NCBI GenBank assembly: GCA_033063855.1
Contig: CP093830.1
Location: forward strand, 6,634,854 to 6,698,853
Length of the DNA stretch: 64,000 nt
Source of the DNA: Smittia aterrima
Taxonomy: Eukaryota; Arthropoda; Insecta; Diptera; Chironomidae
Reading direction: 5' to 3'
The notes beneath the pieces are model-generated. The model did not search any database, was not told the DNA's origin, and saw nothing but the letters and a program-made list of their open reading frames with translations. Positions 56,691 to 64,000 of this stretch are shown here, piece by piece. How positions within the stretch are numbered: position 1 is the first letter of the stretch; each line of letters opens with the position of its first letter. The translations under genes were made by a program, and so were the position numbers.

Positions 56691-57186
56691 ATGACGACTT
56701 TAAAGGTGAGTTCGTGGGAGAAAAACAGTTTGCATTTGCAGCTGCGATGCATCGGATTATAATGCAGTTGATGAAAATTGCGATCGATGCCGAACAAACG
56801 AAATGTTTACGAAAATTTGTTGCATAATTTTTTCGACAAATTTTCTTCAAATTTTCCTGAATTTAATTTCAGGCCACACTTCGCGTACTCGCAAACACTC
56901 GTCAGTTTTCTCGCTCTGCAATCACCCGCTCAGCTGGAAATGTCCCTGAGGGCTACGCTAAGATCAAGCTCACCCAAGCTAAGTTCCAGGTTAGTCAATG
57001 AAACATCGTCATTGCAATTCTCTAATCAACTTTATATTTTAGAAAGCTGATGGCTTGCCAGTTCACTTGAAGGGAGGAATGTTTGACAAAATTCTTTTCG
57101 GAACTACCGTTGTCCTTTGCGCTATCGGTATCGGCATGACTGCTGAAATGATCTACACACTCGCAAACCCCCCAAAGCTCGATTAG
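56691..57186 (+). CDS. COX7A: Cytochrome c oxidase subunit 7A
   Basis: Exons 56691-56705, 56873-56989 and 57043-57186 give 91 residues. The N-terminal part (MTTLKATLRVLANTRQFSRS) is a mitochondrial presequence: basic, hydroxylated, no acidic residues. The mature part has VPEGYAKIKLTQAKFQKADG, PVHLKGGMFDKILFGTT, one membrane helix (VVLCAIGIGMTAEMIYTLA) and the end NPPKLD. It is a small nuclear-encoded subunit of complex IV in the inner mitochondrial membrane. Confidence 0.95.
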
Positions 57187-59707
57187 ATTTCGAGTCATTG
57201 ATAAAAGTTAATTAGTCGCAATCTGCAAAATTATCTTGTCGATGACACTAACTACCATCAGCGAGGGATGAAGATGCATTTATGTTGTCACCTTTTTCCA
57301 AATCAGCATTTACAGATGAAAATTATTTTTATTTTTATGTGTCAAACCTCATGCAACTGCAGGAATAAAATCAAAAGTGCGTCGATAAGAAACACCGTGT
57401 ATTGTTTTCAGATAAATTTTTATTGTAATACTCTTTGATCCTCACAGATTTTATGCAACAAATATTGTAACAAATACTTTTTTCTTTTTCATCTTCATGT
57501 ATAAATCAATTACGATCTTTGATCCGTCGTGTTTACCTTTGCGATGCAAATTTCAATCCAAAGAGCTTTTGAAGCTGCCTCGAGATCAAATGTGGATTGA
57601 GAGGGGATTAATTCAATTACTTAACGGTATTGTTTGTCTCGGCTAAAGCTTTAATCATCATCTCTTTGTTATACAACTTAAGTAACTTCATCTTTTGCTA
57701 TTTTTATCGCTTACTTTATCCTACATAAACACTTATGATTATTTAATTTCTATAACGAGATGGCTGCTCATAAAATAGCTAACGCAATAAGCTCAATTTG
57801 ATATTTTATTTCGGGGTCGAAAAGCTCCTCTTGGCGATAAAAAATTTATCTCCCATCCGTTCTCGCTTTGCCCTCCTCCTAATGACGCTTAATATTTTAC
57901 AAACAGCACATCTCTTTGATATATTTTTATAGACATCTATTTGGGTGGATATTTTTAAGGGTATTTTGTGTACGCTGTTCATTAATTACGTGAGATTTGC
58001 TTTGAGACTTTTCTAATCCCAAAAGCACTGTCTTCTCACTCTTCCCCCTTGTACATCAAAAAGCTGAAAAACTTTCTGTTTGATTGTTTGGTCGCCTGGT
58101 GCTTCTTTCAACTACTTGTTTCAATTTTTCACTGTCATCATTCGAATTATGTCGACGAAATGAGTTTTGATATAAGCGACATTTTTCTTTCGAGGGATGA
58201 CAGTTAAATCCTCCCCCATGTCACCATCATCTCACGCAATTAACAATCAGCGGCTCACTTCCATTCGTTTCGAAACAAAAAAATCTTTTCCTTTCTTTGA
58301 TTGTGTTCCCATTTAAATTCTTAAGCTCGAAATTAAAGATTCTTCAATTTTCACTTTATCTCAAATGTAAACTTGTCAATGTTAACTTAATATAGAGACT
58401 CGATCAATAGAATCCAAACTGATTTAAAAGTAGAGTGATAGATAAATAGATTAGATTGTCGGAGGGGAGTTTGTTTCTTCTTTTTCTTTAACTTGTAAAA
58501 TACTTGAGTCTTGATTTGTTCGATTTGGTTTTGTCTCGCTTATGCTGGACGAAAGATGAATGATAGTGTCATTTTGTATAATAATTTGATTTCACGATAA
58601 TATCAAAAAATATTGATATTTGTCATTGATAGAGTTTTTTTGTTGCTTTGAATTGAAAAATATATTTTGACAGATTGAAGCGTTTTTTAAAGTTCAAACT
58701 TAATCTCTCTGATTCTCGAGAATAATTAAATCATCATTTTGCTTCTAATATGTTTAAACAGTCATTAGACATTCACATTAACTAGCGGATATTTTTTAAG
58801 CTCTTAATTTCTCTCGTCTTCCATTTGGGTTTAAGTAGTTTTGGGAATTACATGATGGTAATCCAATGCGAGATACGAAGATGAATTATTTAAATAAAAA
58901 AAAAGTCAAAAGCTTTGGTTTTCTAGATTTGGAGTCGTTTGAGAGCAATGTCACACGTTGTGAAGAAAGAATCACATTTCTTTAAGCTAGAATTTCATTT
59001 TGGTTGAATGTATGATTGGTGTACGAGAACTTGAGAGGTTACGAAGAGGATGGAGAGTAAAGAAGGGTTTGATTAAGGGTTGCACTCATGTTAATCTTTC
59101 ACGTAAAAAGCTTTTTTCAGTTCCAAGTGGAACAAAAATAAAATTTTGAAATGCTTTGCTTTGAAGATGAGGCCTCTTGCGAATCAATGCGTGACGAAAC
59201 TCTCAAACTCATCCATGCGATATGCGATGGGACGAGTGAGAGAGAGAAAAGCACAGACAGCAAAATTTTTTTTTTCATAAATCTAAAATTCTTTTAAACT
59301 TTTTGTATTGTTGCATCATCATCATCATCATCGACAAACGCTTGAACACAAACGATCAATCTTATCGAGAATATATTTAACTATTGAATGGTAAAAATGC
59401 TACTGCCGCGAAGAACCTAATCTATCTAGTTTTGTGTGTTCCGAGAGTAAAGAACTTAGTTAAGTTGTTTGTTTTGTCGCGTTTTTGTTTGTTTTTGAGT
59501 GGCTCGAAACGCACGATAGTTATTATTGCTATTGTGTCAGTACAAAAGAGATCTCGTGTTTGAGAAGGTTTTCAACGAAGGCTCTTACAACCAAAAAAAA
59601 AATATTTCGCCGAACGAAATTTGGGTCATAAATCGAAAGTATGATGTCGGAGGGTGATTGTTGATTTGTCGAGGACGATCGTCGACCGTCATCGTCGTCG
59701 GTTTGAT
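57187..59707. other. Long non-coding interval, probable 3' UTRs
   Basis: About 2.5 kb between two convergent genes. No coding exon on either strand. It has many AT-rich elements, a CATCATCATCATCATCATC run near 59319 and a GTCGACCGTCATCGTCGTCGG segment near 59682. The right part is likely a long 3' UTR of the minus-strand gene that ends at 59708. Confidence 0.5.
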
Positions 59708-60768
59708 TTAGTCAGCTCCTTCCACGTTCGAGCCTTCGTACCGCACATCCATGTAACTAAAGGAGAAGAGAAGAAATTTTGGTTACTTTAAAACGACACT
59801 CCGTGACATTTTAAACGTCGTCTAATTAAGAGGAAATTCATTTCGTCATTCAACTTCCATCCATTCAAGTCACGACATTGGTTTGACATTTCAAATCACA
59901 CCACGAGTCTCTTCTTACCTTGGATCATGCATAACGTCTTTTATCATGTCTTTGAGCATTGTGTAGCGAGGAAATATGGGATACATCTTCGAGCTTCCAT
60001 ACTCTGACTGTGAACGAAATAAAGAACAAGACCTTGTAGTTACAAACTTAATCCTTTCCTATGTCAATTAATGGCTTACTTTTAATTCTCTGATTAGGTT
60101 TCTTAAGCCTTGGTATTTCTTTAGTAAGCGATATAAATCATTTATCATTTGTGTATTTTCGTGCTCAATTTGGGATGTTGTCATAGGATCCAAACGCTCC
60201 AAGCGTTCCTTCTTCTCAGCAGCCTCTTCCGACAGCTTCTGCGGAGTCTTCACTTCAGACTTTTGAGTCTTCTCCATGATTGTACAAGCTCGCATCACGA
60301 ACGCCGGGACAGTTTCTTGTTTTTCTTGTTTCGGGATTTCCACAAGCGACCAGTACTGCGTCTCAAGCTTTATAACTTCCTGTGGGAACGTAAGTGGATG
60401 TAAGAGTCAGAAAAATAAACAAAGAAATAAATCGAAATCGAGGGATTGAGCTTAATGAATGCCGCAAAGTGCCATAAGTCAGATTGACAGACGCCTTACC
60501 TTAATCATTATCTTCAAGAGTGGATAGCGATGGAAAATGTTTCGTTGGCTCTTTGAGTCGCCGTACTTTGCCATTAGGGAGTTGAGAGCCTGCTTTGCTG
60601 TCTCGTATGACATTTCAAGTCTAAACCGAAACAGAATCAGTCTTTCGTTTATCTCGATAACTTCATCACGGCTCAATCCACTCATCGTCCCGTCATCCTT
60701 CACGTCCTGCACTATTCGACGTACGCTCTGAGTGAATTTCCCCATCAAATTGCTGGAACCACCGCCGC
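59708..60768 (-). CDS. 3' part of an unrecognised conserved protein with an internal repeat
   Basis: Exons 60500-60768, 60080-60379, 59919-60007 and 59708-59756 give the last 235 residues. The incoming phase is 1 and no matching upstream exon was found up to 64000, so the gene starts outside the window or in exons I could not recognise. The sequence is charged and helical. Two similar blocks occur: AKYGDSKSQRNIFHRYPLLK, then IMIKEV; and SEYGSSKMYPIFPRYTMLKD, then MIKDVM. It ends DVRYEGSNVEGAD. The good coding character, clean splice sites and repeated motif make it a real gene. I do not recognise the family; no catalytic or membrane motif is visible. Confidence 0.8.
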
Positions 60769-63700
60769 CTGGAAGAGAAACGCGTGGGTGGTTAAAGAAA
60801 AACGAGAACGATTCCAATTATAATGAGACTGGCTTGTATCAATCTCAGCGTATTGAGAAAACTTGTCAAACATGTGGTTTTCATCTCCGATGATTTCATT
60901 TTTCGCTACAGCGAATCGGAAAAAAAATAAACGGAACAGTTGAAGAGTTGTGCCGCCATAAGAATTCTATAATGATGCTCTCGTTGTTAAAGACGTTTAC
61001 CTCATATGCTTCATGCAAAACAAACAAATCGTTATGAACGATAGTTGTTGTCTAATTTTAGAGTTTGGAAATTCCATTAGATCAATCAAGTGATGAAGTC
61101 ATTTTTGCGAGATATGAGAATAGAAAAACAATTCCGAGTAAAATGAACTAAACTTCATCCTTGCTTGTGCAATTCAATTGTTACAGAATTAATCACAGGC
61201 TGTGTCGTAGAGACGACATGGTTTTTCTGTTTCATGAGCTTCAGTTGCATCATTAAGTCGTTAAAACAATAATGAAGAAGAAGAAGAGGCCGTTGATGAT
61301 GAGACAAGTGCTCTAATCGATCTCACAAGTTGTGACAGCAGTTGAGTAGCAAAAAGGAGAAGAGAGAAAAAAAAAGAAATCTGCTAATTGTCCGGAAAAC
61401 GGGAAAGAACTTTTCATGTTAGGCTCGGCCGAGTTCTCATTTCGCCACAGGCATAAAGCAAGCTCCCATGGAGATGCATTAAAATAGTTTATCGACTCTT
61501 TCAGATTCATTTTGTTCTCTGGGCGAAAATAGATTGAAGTTTTATTGTACCCAACGAGGAATATAAATTTATATGCCGAGCCTGACCTCACGCTCGTTTG
61601 CTTCTTCTTCTCGTCGCTCCAAAACACGAAAATTTATCGGATGAACTTTCTGTTTATGTTGCTCGTTCGCCCGCCGAATTGTTTTATTGTTCGCACATAT
61701 TTAAAACGCACGAGGAAGCTCGCGCGTCGTATCATCATCGCGATATGTGATTAACAGGCGGCCGAACAGCGTCGATGATGTTAATGCTGAATCGCGACCG
61801 CATGTGTTGGTTTCCAACTGTTTAAAGACTACACAAATTATTTTTTTGTCAATTCACATTTTTCTTTAAAAGAAGAAAAACAGAAATACAGCTGAGCTTT
61901 ACTTCATTTGTATAGCGCAGCAAGCACACATCTTTGTTTGGAGCATTAGTCTTGCATTGCGTCGTTGAAAAAGTAGTAAGCCAGAAACACTCGGCGCGAA
62001 CGCACGATTTTGTGTTAGACGAGAACAATCAACGAGAAAAGTTAGCGGAATTTGCATAAAATTCTCTGTTTATTGTGATTCGCAAGTAGAAGGGAAAGAC
62101 GAGCCTTGACGAATTTATCGATTTTATTGCGTGCTTGGTGATTAAAGTGCTGTGACGAGTCTTAAGTTAGTTTGAGCAGAAAGAAGGTAGAGTGTGATAA
62201 CTTTTATTTTGTGGTTTCGCAAACTCGTTTTGACGAAATTTCCGCGCGGGAGATGAGAGGAAGAAAGAAAAAAAAAAGAAATCTTCACCAAAGACTAAAT
62301 CTTGTCTTATCGTTCGGGTTTACTTTAGCGTAAATAGAATAATCGCTCCTTGCCACTCGTGTGAGAAAGAGAAGAATTCCAAATCGGCCCGCATGGGTTC
62401 TTCGTGATGTAAGGCATTGAAATAGAAAATTATACATTTATAAAGATGAACAGAGTTCAGCTCCCTCAAGGACTAAGCAGCGCATGGACTGACTCACAAG
62501 TTGATAGTTCAGTGCTGTGTGTGTGTGTGACAAGAATTTAAATTCTTGATTAGGGAGGCATTTCTGCTTAAGCCCCTAATGGGTGAAATCTTGTTCTTAA
62601 TTAATCCCCAAGGCATTGCTTGCTTGGTTCCAAATAATTAACTTGTTTCTACGGTCTCTCCGCTCGAATCGAATCAAGTTTCAATTGGAACTCTGCTGTC
62701 AACACACCACGAAATTCTTGCCAGATTCGTCGTTCAAATGAGTCTCGAGATTGACTAATTGCTTTTTCCGCCTCAATATTTGTTCCGGCTTTGACATTTG
62801 TGGGAGAGATTAACCGAAAAATTCGCAGTGCCTTGCCCGAATCAGATTCTTTCGAGATTAATTTTTCCGTTGTTGTTGCTTTGGAATATTTGCATAACCA
62901 GACCGTAGAGAAGTTTGGATAGTTTATCTGCCTCAGCCGCTCGCACGGCTGCCATAAACAATTTTCTCGTTCTTTTATCAAATTTTGAGAAGAGACGACA
63001 ATGTTGAACGACTTTTGCTATTCAGATACGTGATGCTTTCGTCTAATGACTCATCGTGTACATCAACGCATTTCTCTTTAAGTCTTCCCGTTGCTTTTCT
63101 TCTTCATGACTTTGGAAAAATTTTCGCTTGAATTTCATGTTTTTTTTTTGCGAGAATAAAATTTTACGCGGATGTTTGTGAAGTGATGAGTTTAAGCAGT
63201 CACGAGTAGCAGGGGTTTGTTCTTGCGTACGTTGGAAGTTGTTTAAATTAATGGGAAATCAATGAGTCTTTGATTCGAACGCTCAGCTTGTCAGTGCTCA
63301 TTTTATCATTGACAACGAATCAGCAATCAATCTCTCGTCTCGAATAAAAATCAATTCATGCTAAATATAGAAGAGCTCATTGGTTTGTTTCATCGTTGAT
63401 GCCTAAATTAATCAACGGACCTTGAGTGCTTTAACGAAACAATCGAAATGATGGCCTCACGTAAATTTGAAGCGCAACCGAATTCTTCTTCGTGTGCTCT
63501 CGGTTCACGGTTTGAAGATTGAGATGATTTCAAGTAATGCAGCGGAAATTATTTCGCGAGTGGCATTTAATCATTTGAACCGCAACAGAAATGTCTCAAA
63601 TTAGCATTTAACTGCAATTGAGATCCTCGCTTGACAGACTTTTTTTAACAGCTTCAGCCATTAACGATCCCATCCCAAATTAATTTTAATTGAAATCATG

Positions 63701-64000
63701 AAAAATCCAATTTATAAAACGCTGACGCGTCGTAGGGTTGAGCAAACTCAGATTCACACTGTGCGATTGCAAAGTACGAGCAGCAACTCAAGAATTCCAT
63801 CATTCGAGCACGTTTCTCAAACAAAGGAACTGCGAGAAACAGTCGAGGGAATTCCGTAAAAATAAAATTAGCATCAAAATAGCTCATTATGTCGGACCGC
63901 TCGACCGGTATCGTTCGCAAGTTGTTGCAAGCTGAATCAGATGTTGACTTTTGTGATTTCATTCTCTGACAAAAAAAGAAAACTATGAACTTGCATCAAT
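60769..64000. other. Upstream interval of the 60-kb gene
   Basis: About 3.2 kb without a supportable coding exon on either strand. A plain GTGTGTGTGTGTG microsatellite lies near 62518. Some of this is presumably intron or leader of the gene that ends at 59708. Confidence 0.45.

Noticed and set aside
60981..61015. ATG plus donor (ATG AAG CAT ATG AG|GTAAAC, minus) as start exon of the 60-kb gene
   Set aside because: It ends in phase 2, while the next exon needs phase 1; splicing it would put the conserved exons out of frame.
62649..62981. 110-codon minus-strand frame
   Set aside because: No splice partners, no recognisable domain, and composition typical of chance frames in this interval.

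Overview
This window looks like AT-rich nuclear DNA of a nematoceran fly, probably a chironomid midge (inference from gene content and compactness; no species-diagnostic marker was found). Evidence: multi-exon genes with mostly 50-70 bp GT-AG introns, a Pax1/9-class Pox meso gene, tandem insect CRAL-TRIO genes, a MOSMO and an LMBRD2 orthologue, and dense gene packing with tight convergent and divergent pairs. No bacterial operons, CRISPR arrays or tRNA/rRNA genes were seen. Coding coordinates were built from splice sites and checked by reading phase; every multi-exon gene model given as complete sums to a whole number of codons.

Layout. 1-7.5 kb: a minus-strand tandem array of CRAL-TRIO lipid-transfer genes (six complete, one cut by the window edge). 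7.7-12.2 kb: KDM4-type histone demethylase (minus) and a PACRG-like gene (plus). 12.4-13.9 kb: a ZFPL1 first-exon relic, two nested hairpins and an unrecognised 306-aa gene. 13.9-18.4 kb: MOSMO (minus), a 67-aa ORF just upstream of LMBRD2 (plus), and a serine-protease homologue that has lost all three catalytic residues. 20.4-25.0 kb: synaptotagmin-14 (minus, nine coding exons). 26.1-43.3 kb: a heavily rearranged region. It holds F-box gene A, a UBXN7-like gene, FKBP39, an unrecognised 225-aa gene and a 5'-truncated Rpn6/PSMD11; then an inverted mosaic of LMBRD2, MOSMO and protease fragments; a hAT-like non-autonomous element with an 8-bp target-site duplication; F-box gene B in opposite orientation; and a second copy of the FKBP39/225-aa/Rpn6 block about 10.1 kb downstream. 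45.2-60.8 kb: Ctr1 copper transporter, Pox meso, Arl2, COX7A and the 3' part of an unrecognised conserved gene, separated by long non-coding stretches.

The main discovery candidate is a six-exon, 720-codon chimeric gene at 38138-40765 (minus). The second FKBP39 copy keeps its promoter, first exons and nucleoplasmin-like domain, but within exon 4 joins in frame to the UAS domain of the UBXN7-like gene. It then continues through an unidentified segment into the N-terminal part of proteasome lid subunit Rpn9/PSMD13. All splice phases are consistent and the frame stays open. It sits beside the intact Rpn6/PSMD11 copy, so a histone-chaperone/FKBP promoter now drives a protein made of ubiquitin-proteasome pieces. 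Whether it is expressed cannot be told from sequence alone.
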